A program made the translations under genes and the position numbers. Below the pieces are notes generated by a model, which searched no databases, was not told the origin of the DNA, and was given only the letters and a program-made list of their open reading frames with translations. From Candidatus Omnitrophota bacterium (GTDB taxonomy: Bacteria > Omnitrophota > Gorgyraeia > Velamenicoccales > Velamenicoccaceae), in the NCBI GenBank assembly GCA_028717105.1, contig JAQUOM010000029.1, forward strand, positions 1-16,415: a stretch of DNA of 16,415 nucleotides. The letters are read 5' to 3'. Position 1 is the first letter of the stretch; every line of letters starts with the position of its first letter. This document shows, in pieces, positions 7,023 through 12,071 of the stretch.

Positions 7023-7057
7023 AATTCGGCATTCGGATTTAGAAATTTGGAATTTTA
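7023..7057. repeat. Degenerate heptamer tandem repeat at the larE 3' end
   Basis: AATTCGG, CATTCGG, ATTTAGA, AATTTGG, AATTTTA: five 7-bp units. They include the larE stop codon and encode its last residues (about YKIPNF). The array has the same period as the two around the four-helix gene but a different base composition. Confidence 0.6.
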
Positions 7058-7860
7058 TAGTTTATATCTTCATTCAGGCTCCCCATGCGGTAGCCGCGCG
7101 GGTCGACTTCTATCTTTTTGTATCCGGCTTTTTTCAATGCCTTGCCAAGCCGAACGGTGTCTTTTAAAAATTTGAATTCCTGCGGGTCGGCTTCCACTCT
7201 CGCCAGAGCGCCATAATCCCTGACGCGCAGGTTGCCGCGGACACCGCAAGTCTTTCTGATAAGCCTTTCAGCCTTCCGGATCCGCGCCAGCCTCGTCTTG
7301 GTGATGGCCGAGCCGTAAGGCACGCGCGACGCCAGGCACGCCATGGCCGGCTTGCACCATGTCGCAAGCCCCAGGCGCCGGGAAGCCCGACGGATCTCTT
7401 GTTTCGTCAGGCCGGCTTCGCACAACGGAGAAAAAACGCCTGCCTCGCGCTTCGCCGCAGAGCCCGGACGCACATCGTCAAGATCGTCCATATTGGAGCC
7501 ATCGACGATATATTTCAGGCGATGCCTCGACGCGACCTGTTTGAGCTTCCCAAAAAGCTCTTTCTTGCAATGATAACAACGATTGCCGGGATTTGCGCGA
7601 AAACGGGGGTTCTCCAGCTCACGGGTCCTGATAAAAAGGTGTTTAGCCCCGAGTTGCTTGGCCACATCACGGGCACATCTTGCCTCGGACGCCGGATAGG
7701 TTTCCGAAAGTGCCGTAACAGCCAAAACCTTGTCCGCAAGGACCCGGCGGCTGAACGCAAGCAAAAACGTGCTGTCGACCCCGCCGGAAAAAGCCACCAC
7801 GGCCGACCCTAAATCCCTTAGGCGCTTTCGAAGCCTCTGCAACTTCCGTTCAAGACTCAT
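7039..7860 (-). CDS. larE: LarE-type ATP-dependent sulfur transferase (PP-loop)
   Basis: LarE proteins activate a nicotinate-derived carboxylate with ATP and insert sulfur, making the nickel-pincer cofactor of lactate racemase; in the classical enzyme a cysteine is sacrificed. The 273-residue length is typical. The PP-loop SGGVDS is at residues 25-30. Cys95 and Cys98 form the NRCYHCKKELF motif, and Cys175 in AMACLASRVPYG aligns with the sacrificial cysteine. Some LarE proteins instead hold a sulfur-donating [4Fe-4S] cluster on three cysteines, which would suit this operon but is not shown here. The start at 7860 has AGGG five bases upstream; a longer frame only runs back through the NifU-like gene. 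larA, larB and larC are absent from the window, so another thiolation target is possible. The last codons derive from a heptamer repeat. Confidence 0.85.
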   Translation of the reverse strand: MSLERKLQRLRKRLRDLGSAVVAFSGGVDSTFLLAFSRRVLADKVLAVTALSETYPASEARCARDVAKQLGAKHLFIRTRELENPRFRANPGNRCYHCKKELFGKLKQVASRHRLKYIVDGSNMDDLDDVRPGSAAKREAGVFSPLCEAGLTKQEIRRASRRLGLATWCKPAMACLASRVPYGSAITKTRLARIRKAERLIRKTCGVRGNLRVRDYGALARVEADPQEFKFLKDTVRLGKALKKAGYKKIEVDPRGYRMGSLNEDINYKIPNF

Positions 7861-7871
7861 GGATCCCTGTC

Positions 7872-8099
7872 TTATGCGGCGACGACTTCTGTGATCTCCG
7901 GGACCTTTGTCTTCAAAACCCTCTCGACGCCCATCTTCAAGGTCATCTGGGACATCGGGCACGATCCGCAGGCGCCGGTCAGCCGCAAGGTCACCTTTCC
8001 GTCTTCACTCACGCCGACAAGCTCCACATCGCCGCCGTCAGCCTGAAGCATGGGCCGGACTTCTTTTAACGCTTCCTGAACTTTTTCTTTAAGAGACAT
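7872..8099 (-). CDS. NifU C-terminal-domain Fe-S scaffold/carrier protein
   Basis: A 75-residue stand-alone Nfu domain that holds or delivers [4Fe-4S] clusters. The family pattern is complete: RPMLQADGGDVELV, then the cluster motif GACGSCPMS with Cys44 and Cys47, and the ending MGVERVLKTKVPEI. It lacks the N-terminal IscU-like and ferredoxin domains of full NifU. An AGGAGA ribosome-binding site precedes the start at 8099. It is 11 bp upstream of larE and in the same operon as iscS, so it could load NadA or a cluster-dependent LarE. The name nifU is avoided because there is no nitrogenase context. Confidence 0.92.
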   Translation of the reverse strand: MSLKEKVQEALKEVRPMLQADGGDVELVGVSEDGKVTLRLTGACGSCPMSQMTLKMGVERVLKTKVPEITEVVAA

Positions 8100-8155
8100 C
8101 TGTTCTCCTTTTTTTCTCTGTTGGAACCCTAAAAACCGGGAACTTATTTTGTTTT

Positions 8156-8662
8156 TTATTTCAACGCCTTCAAGACCGCCTTCATGAACGCCGGCAGGTC
8201 CTCCGGTTTGCGCGATGTGATCAGGTTGCCATCCACAACGACTTCCTGGTCCACGAACTCCGCCCCGGCATTAACCATATCGTCCTTGATGGCAAAGAAA
8301 CTCGTCACGGTCCGGCCCTTGAGAATACCCGCTGACGCCAGGACCCACCCGCCGTGGCAGATTGACGCGACGACCTTGCCGCGGGCGAACATCGTCCTGA
8401 CGAAACTGTTTACCTCCGGATAACGCCGCAGAATATCCGGGGCATACCCGCCGGGGATAATCACGGCATCGAAATCCTTCTGCGCCGCATCTTTAACGCC
8501 AAGCTCCTGCGGGATCTCGTAACCCAGCTTGCTTTTGTAGGACTTGCTGCGGTCCGTACCGACGGCAAGAACGTCGCAGCCTTCCTCCTTGAGCCTCAAA
8601 TAAGGATACCAGACTTCCAATTCCTGATACATGTCCTCAACGAGAACCGCGATTCGCTTCAT
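8156..8662 (-). CDS. DJ-1/PfpI family protein (class I glutamine amidotransferase-like)
   Basis: A 168-residue single-domain protein. The PfpI catalytic centre is present: Glu14 in MYQELEVWYP, and Cys102-His103 in the nucleophile elbow SICHGGWVLA. Other landmarks are AVIIPGGYAPD (66-76) and TSRKPEDLPAF near the end. Members act as intracellular proteases, deglycases, chaperones or glyoxalases, and the real substrate is often unknown. The start at 8662 is preferred because MKRIAVLVED is the conserved N-terminus; a GTG four codons upstream at 8674 is a weaker option. The ATG overlaps the rrf2 stop in an ATGA arrangement, indicating translational coupling. Co-expression with an Rrf2 regulator suggests a role in oxidative or electrophile stress, which is inference. 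Confidence 0.88.
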   Translation of the reverse strand: MKRIAVLVEDMYQELEVWYPYLRLKEEGCDVLAVGTDRSKSYKSKLGYEIPQELGVKDAAQKDFDAVIIPGGYAPDILRRYPEVNSFVRTMFARGKVVASICHGGWVLASAGILKGRTVTSFFAIKDDMVNAGAEFVDQEVVVDGNLITSRKPEDLPAFMKAVLKALK

Positions 8663-9087
8663 GTTACAGTACACCTCGTTTTTTTCAACAGGTCTTTCAA
8701 CTTCACAGACCCCAGGTATGTTTCGATCTTATTCTTTAAATTCTTCCAGACATCTTTCAGGACGCAATCCTCCGAACCCTTGCATTTTTTTCCATCTTTT
8801 TTCTTACGATCGCAAATAAGCTCAAAAATTTCTCCCTCGGCGGCCCGCAAGACATGAGCAACAGTGATGGATGCGACAGGCACGTTAAGCAGATAACCGC
8901 CCCTGGCGCCCCTCACGCTCTTAATAAGACGGCTGCGCCTCAGTTTCAAAAGAAGCTGCTCCAGATAATCCAGGGGCAGGCCTTCTTTGTCAACGATGCG
9001 GCTGATCGAAACAGGCCCTTGGGGGCCGTCGGCGGCAATCCTCAAGATACACTTGAGCGCGTAATCTCCCTGCGTCGTTATTCTCAT
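8659..9087 (-). CDS. Rrf2/IscR-family transcriptional regulator with three cluster cysteines
   Basis: A 142-residue Rrf2 protein that likely controls the downstream Fe-S and sulfur operon. The winged helix starts with the canonical MRITTQGDYAL and runs through SISRIVDKEGLPLDYLEQLL and the wing SVRGARGGYLL. The sensor loop has Cys92, Cys102 and Cys108; IscR uses Cys92, Cys98 and Cys104 for its [2Fe-2S] cluster, so the third-ligand spacing is kept while the first gap is longer (KKKDGKK insert). This supports an Fe-S or redox sensor, but a nitrosative-stress type (NsrR-like) is also possible. The gene is first in its transcription unit and is probably autoregulated. No strong ribosome-binding site is seen upstream, although a long structured leader is present. 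It overlaps the DJ-1 gene by four bases. Confidence 0.92.
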   Translation of the reverse strand: MRITTQGDYALKCILRIAADGPQGPVSISRIVDKEGLPLDYLEQLLLKLRRSRLIKSVRGARGGYLLNVPVASITVAHVLRAAEGEIFELICDRKKKDGKKCKGSEDCVLKDVWKNLKNKIETYLGSVKLKDLLKKTRCTVT

Positions 9088-9111
9088 ATATTCAAGATAT
9101 TTTGGAACTCG

Positions 9112-9122
9112 GTTACGGTAAC
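9112..9122. repeat. 11-bp palindrome GTTACGGTAAC upstream of rrf2
   Basis: GTTAC and GTAAC are perfect inverted half-sites around a single G, 25 bp before the rrf2 start codon. It could be a dimeric-regulator operator inside the leader or an RNA hairpin. Assignment to the Rrf2 protein is only positional. Confidence 0.4.
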
Positions 9123-9234
9123 GATGCCCGTTTCGTAGTTCGGCTACGTTGTTCGCTTAAAATTCGACCGGCTTTCGCGCAGCCTGCATAGCTGACGGCC
9201 TGTCTTATCATAGGCCTCGGCAAGATCTTCATAT

Positions 9235-9281
9235 AGCTTAACGTTCGCATAAGACGGATAAAGATCCTTATGCGTTAAGCT
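9235..9281. repeat. 47-bp inverted repeat at the start of the rrf2 leader
   Basis: AGCTTAA (9235-9241) pairs with TTAAGCT (9275-9281), and CGCATAAG (9246-9253) pairs with CTTATGCG (9267-9274). This makes a 15-bp stem with a 4-nt bulge on one arm and a 13-nt loop. It begins about 10 nt into the predicted transcript. No U-run follows it in the minus direction, so it is not a terminator for the rrf2 transcript. Confidence 0.65.
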
Positions 9282-9297
9282 GTTTTTGAGTGTATTT

Positions 9298-9326
9298 ATT
9301 ATAGAATACCCGATATTTTTTGTCAA
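9298..9326 (-). promoter_or_regulatory. Perfect-consensus sigma-70 promoter of the rrf2 operon
   Basis: Reading the minus strand, TTGACA (9326-9321) and TATAAT (9303-9298) are separated by exactly 17 bases, a complete match to the consensus. The predicted start is about 9291. A promoter this strong implies it is normally held down by a repressor. The Rrf2 protein encoded directly downstream is the obvious candidate, with a dyad in the spacer as a possible site. Confidence 0.9.
9305..9317. promoter_or_regulatory. Candidate operator dyad in the rrf2 promoter spacer
   Basis: AATA-CCCGA-TATT has perfect 4-bp half-sites around a 5-bp centre, lying between the -35 and -10 boxes. A regulator bound here would block RNA polymerase. 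It does not match a full IscR type 1 or type 2 site as I know them, so attribution is tentative. Confidence 0.35.
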
Positions 9327-9332
9327 GTTTAG

Positions 9333-9360
9333 AAAAGGCGCCTTTTTGAGGGCGCCTTTT
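9333..9360 (-). terminator. Strong intrinsic terminator after the transporter gene
   Basis: AAAAGGCGCC (9333-9342) and GGCGCCTTTT (9351-9360) form a perfect 10-bp stem with an 8-nt loop. A-tracts and T-tracts on both sides make it bidirectional. It lies 42 bp after the transporter stop and just upstream of the -35 box of the rrf2 promoter, so it separates the two operons. Confidence 0.9.
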
Positions 9361-9402
9361 GCTGATTTTTCAATTTCCAGCCTTCTCTTCAGGCCTTGCG
9401 CC

Positions 9403-10674
9403 TTACCTGCCCCAGACGAACCAGACAAAGAGATAGGCCGCGATCACAGCCGCCAGGGTAAAAGGCAGGCCCATTTTGGCAAACTGCCCGAAGCCGACCT
9501 TGTAACCCTCTTTCTTCAAGAGGCCGCAGGCGACGATATTGGCTGAGGCGCCGATAGGCGTGATATTTCCGCCCAAACTCGCGCCGATCAACAGGCCGAA
9601 GAGAAACAAAGACGGTTGGATACCCAACCTGGCTGCCATCGACATGGCCACAGGCAGCATCGCGGCCAAAAATGGAACATTGTCCACGAAAGCCGAAACA
9701 AAAACCGCAACAAAAACCAGAAGCGTATACCCAAAAAAAACATTAGAGCCGATAAGAGAAGAAAGGAATTCCGCCGTCCTGTCGATCCAGCCCGTGTGCG
9801 TCATGGCGCCCACTAAAATAAAGACACCCATCAGGAAAAATGTCGTGTCCCAGTCCAAGGCCTTGAGCGTCGCGCGCACGCCGCCTTTGAAGATGAATTT
9901 CCGCCAGAGGATCGCGACCAAACCTGCGGCCATACACAGGATACCGGCCATATAAGAAAAACCTGTGTCGAAAAACGACGAAAGCGCCAAAAGGACGATC
10001 AGGCCCGCCAGGAGGAATGTCGGAAACAATGACAGGACTTTCTCGGTCAGCTGAAGGCTTTCTTTCCGGCGTAAGTTACGGAAAAAAGCATAAAGGACAA
10101 AAAACGATACCAAGGCCCCGAGCTCCACCGCGAAAAAGATGCTCGGCCGGCCGTGGTAAATAAAAAAATCCATGAAATTCATCTTGGCATAGCCGCCCAA
10201 CAGCATGCTGGGCGGATCGCCGATCAACGTAGCCGTCCCCTGCAAATTGCTGGAAATGGCGATGCCGATCATCATGTTGACGGGATTGATCTTGAGTTTC
10301 TTCGCCAGAGATATGGCGATAGGCGCCACGATCAGGACGGTCGCGACATTCTCGACGAAGGCCGAGATGACGCCCGTCATGACGCAGATCAAAAGAATGG
10401 CCCAGGCTGTATTTTTGGCCTTGTTGATGATGACCTCGGCGAGATAGGCCGGCATGCGGCTCTCCATAAAGACATCCGCAACCGCCAATGTCCCCACGAA
10501 AATCCCCATGACGTTCCAGTTGATCGCCTGCGCCGCCTCTTGCGGCGACAAAACCCCTGTGGCAACCAGAAGAAACGCTCCGCCAATAGCCACCGGCATC
10601 CTGCGGGCCGGAAAGACGATGAAAAAGACATAAGCCAGAATAAAAATGATGACCGCGATCGTGGAATATCCCAT
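9403..10674 (-). CDS. ArsB/NhaD-type ion transporter (SLC13/CitMHS superfamily)
   Basis: A 423-residue inner-membrane protein with about 11-12 hydrophobic segments. It has the inverted two-repeat architecture of the ion transporter superfamily. Repeat 1 carries ISAFVENVATVLIVAPI and SSNLQGTATLIGDPPSMLLG; repeat 2 carries VSAFVDNVPFLAAMLPVA and GASLGGNITPIGASANIV. The paired Asn-rich hairpins and the GNITPIGASAN motif are typical of ArsB, NhaD and P-protein members. Substrates in this group include arsenite, Na+/H+ and dicarboxylates. With no arsR, arsC or arsA nearby an arsenic role is unsupported, and a Na+/H+ or anion function is equally possible. Its ATG lies one base after the zinc-ribbon stop, with GAGG upstream, so the two genes are tightly coupled. 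A strong terminator follows. Confidence 0.85.
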   Translation of the reverse strand: MGYSTIAVIIFILAYVFFIVFPARRMPVAIGGAFLLVATGVLSPQEAAQAINWNVMGIFVGTLAVADVFMESRMPAYLAEVIINKAKNTAWAILLICVMTGVISAFVENVATVLIVAPIAISLAKKLKINPVNMMIGIAISSNLQGTATLIGDPPSMLLGGYAKMNFMDFFIYHGRPSIFFAVELGALVSFFVLYAFFRNLRRKESLQLTEKVLSLFPTFLLAGLIVLLALSSFFDTGFSYMAGILCMAAGLVAILWRKFIFKGGVRATLKALDWDTTFFLMGVFILVGAMTHTGWIDRTAEFLSSLIGSNVFFGYTLLVFVAVFVSAFVDNVPFLAAMLPVAMSMAARLGIQPSLFLFGLLIGASLGGNITPIGASANIVACGLLKKEGYKVGFGQFAKMGLPFTLAAVIAAYLFVWFVWGR

Positions 10675-10675
10675 G

Positions 10676-10876
10676 TCAGAACCTCATCAGGCAATCTTTG
10701 GCTGCCTTGCACCAGTAGATGCACGAGTCTTTTTCAGAATAAACGACATCTTTTTTGCAGGACGGACACCTGCGTTTCGGCTCATCGGAAAAAAATTCGA
10801 CTTCCGCGCCGCAGGACGGACACTTCAGATAACGCACCTTGATATCTTTTTGTCTGCCGGGACACGCGGTAAACAT
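10676..10876 (-). CDS. Small double-CxxC zinc-ribbon protein
   Basis: A 66-residue protein. Cys19/Cys22 (KCPSCG) and Cys37/Cys40 (RCPSCK) form a zinc ribbon. A second cysteine group follows: Cys52, Cys56 and Cys62 in SCIYWCKAAKDC, a tail I associate with small zinc-ribbon proteins in anaerobes, of unknown function. The start is uncertain. ATG at 10876 gives 66 residues and GTG at 10837 gives 53 residues beginning VRYLKC, which fits the domain edge better; neither has a clear ribosome-binding site. It ends one base before the transporter start, so a shared role such as metal sensing or assembly for the transporter is possible but unproven. Octamer repeats lie directly upstream. Confidence 0.75.
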   Translation of the reverse strand: MFTACPGRQKDIKVRYLKCPSCGAEVEFFSDEPKRRCPSCKKDVVYSEKDSCIYWCKAAKDCLMRF

Positions 10877-10884
10877 AGATCAGA

Positions 10885-10924
10885 GTAAACGGGTCTGCGG
10901 GTCAACGGATAAACGGGTTAATAT
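10885..10924. repeat. Octamer tandem repeat, consensus GTMAACGG
   Basis: GTAAACGG, GTCTGCGG, GTCAACGG, ATAAACGG and a degenerate GTTAATAT: five 8-bp units in perfect phase. They fill the gap between the PP-loop thiolase stop and the zinc-ribbon start. The period matches the octamers at 12034-12065 and 14336-14367, although the consensus differs. Confidence 0.65.
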
Positions 10925-10942
10925 CCTCAAAACATGCTCACG

Positions 10943-11992
10943 TTAAACTAAATAATGCTTCGTCGCTTCGTCAGAGAGAGGCGCAAGCGTCAATGTTTGC
11001 ACATCAGGGCCGTGTTTGACGCTGACCGCGACCTGTTGGGATATTTTTGCCGCGTCGAAATACCTGGCCGTGATGCCGGCCGCCAGGCGCAGCAAGCCGT
11101 CTTGAGAAAAATCCCCGCGCCCCAGCCCCGAAGCACCGGCGGCGTCGCCGGCCGGATAAAACAGGTAGTCGCCGGCCGCCGACAGGGATTCCAGTATTTC
11201 ATTTTCGTGCTGGTTCTTTCCGACAACCAGTTTGGCTTTATCGGAGAGCCTGAAAAACCTGCCGTGATTCAACAACTGGATATCTTCCATCACGAGCTCG
11301 TCGTGATCGATCAAGTCACGGATGCGGCGCGAAAAGGCCGGGTCCGTCAACAGGCATCCGCCGGCCGGACACGGATAATCTTTAATGTCATATCTTTGAG
11401 CCAGTTCCATTTGGGGTTTGCGGCCGCGGCCGCTAATGCTCAAAAGCTTTTCACGGTCCACCCATCCTTCTGTTTCAGGGATGGTCGGCTCAAGCAGCCT
11501 GGCCGATAAAGGCCGCAAGACGATGCCCTTAACACCCGCCTCCCGTTCGATGATATGCATCGCGTCACGGCGCTGCGACATCGGGCGCTGGCCCAAAACT
11601 TCCCCCGTGATCAAAAACTTTGCCCCCAGCTCTTCCATCAGCTCCCGGGCTTTTTTCAACATAAGGATCCGGCAATCGATACATGGATTGATGTTCGAGC
11701 CATAACCGTGTTTGGGAGACTTCAGAACCTCCAGAAAATCTTTCGTAACATTGACGATCCGAAGAGGGATCCCTAATTGTTCGGATACGAATTTGGCTTC
11801 GTGGCGGCATCCCCTGGACTCCCCTTGGCCACCCGCTTCCTGATGCGCGCGGGAACCGCCGTGGTCGCACCGGCAAAAAGGCGACACAAAATTGGCTGCC
11901 ATGACATCCACGCCCTGGTCCAACACGACCTTCGTCGCAAGGGTGCTATCCAAACCGCCGGAAATTAATGAGATCGCCTTGATTTTATCCAT
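10943..11992 (-). CDS. PP-loop tRNA thiolation enzyme (ThiI/MnmA-like) with C-terminal NFACT-R-like region
   Basis: A 349-residue ATP-pyrophosphatase likely to thiolate tRNA. The PP-loop SGGLDST is at residues 11-17. Cys104 and Cys107 in NPCIDC resemble the MnmA catalytic motif. GEVLGQRPMSQRRDAM (130-145) and the cysteine pair CPAGGC (208-213) are features of this ThiI-like family. The C-terminal 130 residues resemble the RNA-binding NFACT-R module found fused to bacterial thiouridine synthases, an assignment from memory. It lacks the THUMP domain of true ThiI. A Cys/His-rich insert (about residues 40-64, with Cys40, Cys42, His44, His50, Cys62, His64) could bind metal. The start at 11992 is where family homology begins, with GGCGGGA upstream; a longer frame reaches into feoB and is rejected. 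It is the second tRNA-thiolase-like gene in the window, distinct from mnmA. Confidence 0.8.
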   Translation of the reverse strand: MDKIKAISLISGGLDSTLATKVVLDQGVDVMAANFVSPFCRCDHGGSRAHQEAGGQGESRGCRHEAKFVSEQLGIPLRIVNVTKDFLEVLKSPKHGYGSNINPCIDCRILMLKKARELMEELGAKFLITGEVLGQRPMSQRRDAMHIIEREAGVKGIVLRPLSARLLEPTIPETEGWVDREKLLSISGRGRKPQMELAQRYDIKDYPCPAGGCLLTDPAFSRRIRDLIDHDELVMEDIQLLNHGRFFRLSDKAKLVVGKNQHENEILESLSAAGDYLFYPAGDAAGASGLGRGDFSQDGLLRLAAGITARYFDAAKISQQVAVSVKHGPDVQTLTLAPLSDEATKHYLV

Positions 11993-12005
11993 GAAATCCC
12001 GCCTT

Positions 12006-12065
12006 GTCTCAACGCCCCACGCAAAAGCTTTTAACGTGAGATTTGGAACCTTGAGACGTTGAGAC
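12006..12065. repeat. 9-bp inverted repeat GTCTCAACG / CGTTGAGAC between feoB and the PP-loop gene
   Basis: Perfect 9-bp arms at 12006-12014 and 12057-12065, separated by 42 bp. The right arm is part of the octamer array; the left arm lies close to the PP-loop gene start. It could form a long-loop RNA hairpin over the intercistronic gap. Confidence 0.45.
12034..12065. repeat. Octamer tandem repeat with GTCTCAA core after feoB
   Basis: On the minus strand four units follow the feoB stop: GTCTCAAC, GTCTCAAG, GTTCCAAA, TCTCACGT. The first begins 6 nt after the stop codon. The first and third units nearly match those near 14336-14367 (GTCTCAAT, GTTCTAAA), so this is a dispersed element and not a chance run. 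Confidence 0.65.
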
Positions 12066-12071
12066 CTTTGC

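Larger units (their letters stand above)
9088..9291 (-). promoter_or_regulatory. Structured 5' leader of the rrf2 operon
   Basis: About 200 nt between the predicted start near 9291 and the rrf2 ATG. Inverted repeats occur in series: a 15-bp stem at 9235-9281, GGCCT/AGGCC at 9197-9216, GTAG/CTAC at 9136-9148 and GTTAC/GTAAC at 9112-9122. A 94-codon frame crosses the region but runs back through the terminator and promoter and has no homology I recognise. No known riboswitch consensus was recognised. A new cis-regulatory RNA or a small RNA is possible. Confidence 0.5.

Noticed and set aside
7861..7962. Upstream extension of larE
   Set aside because: It lies inside the NifU-like gene in another frame; the start at 7860 has a ribosome-binding site and family fit.
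9144..9428. 94-codon minus-strand frame crossing the terminator, promoter and rrf2 leader
   Set aside because: It spans a strong terminator and a perfect promoter, and its sequence shows no known domain. A leader RNA explains the region better.
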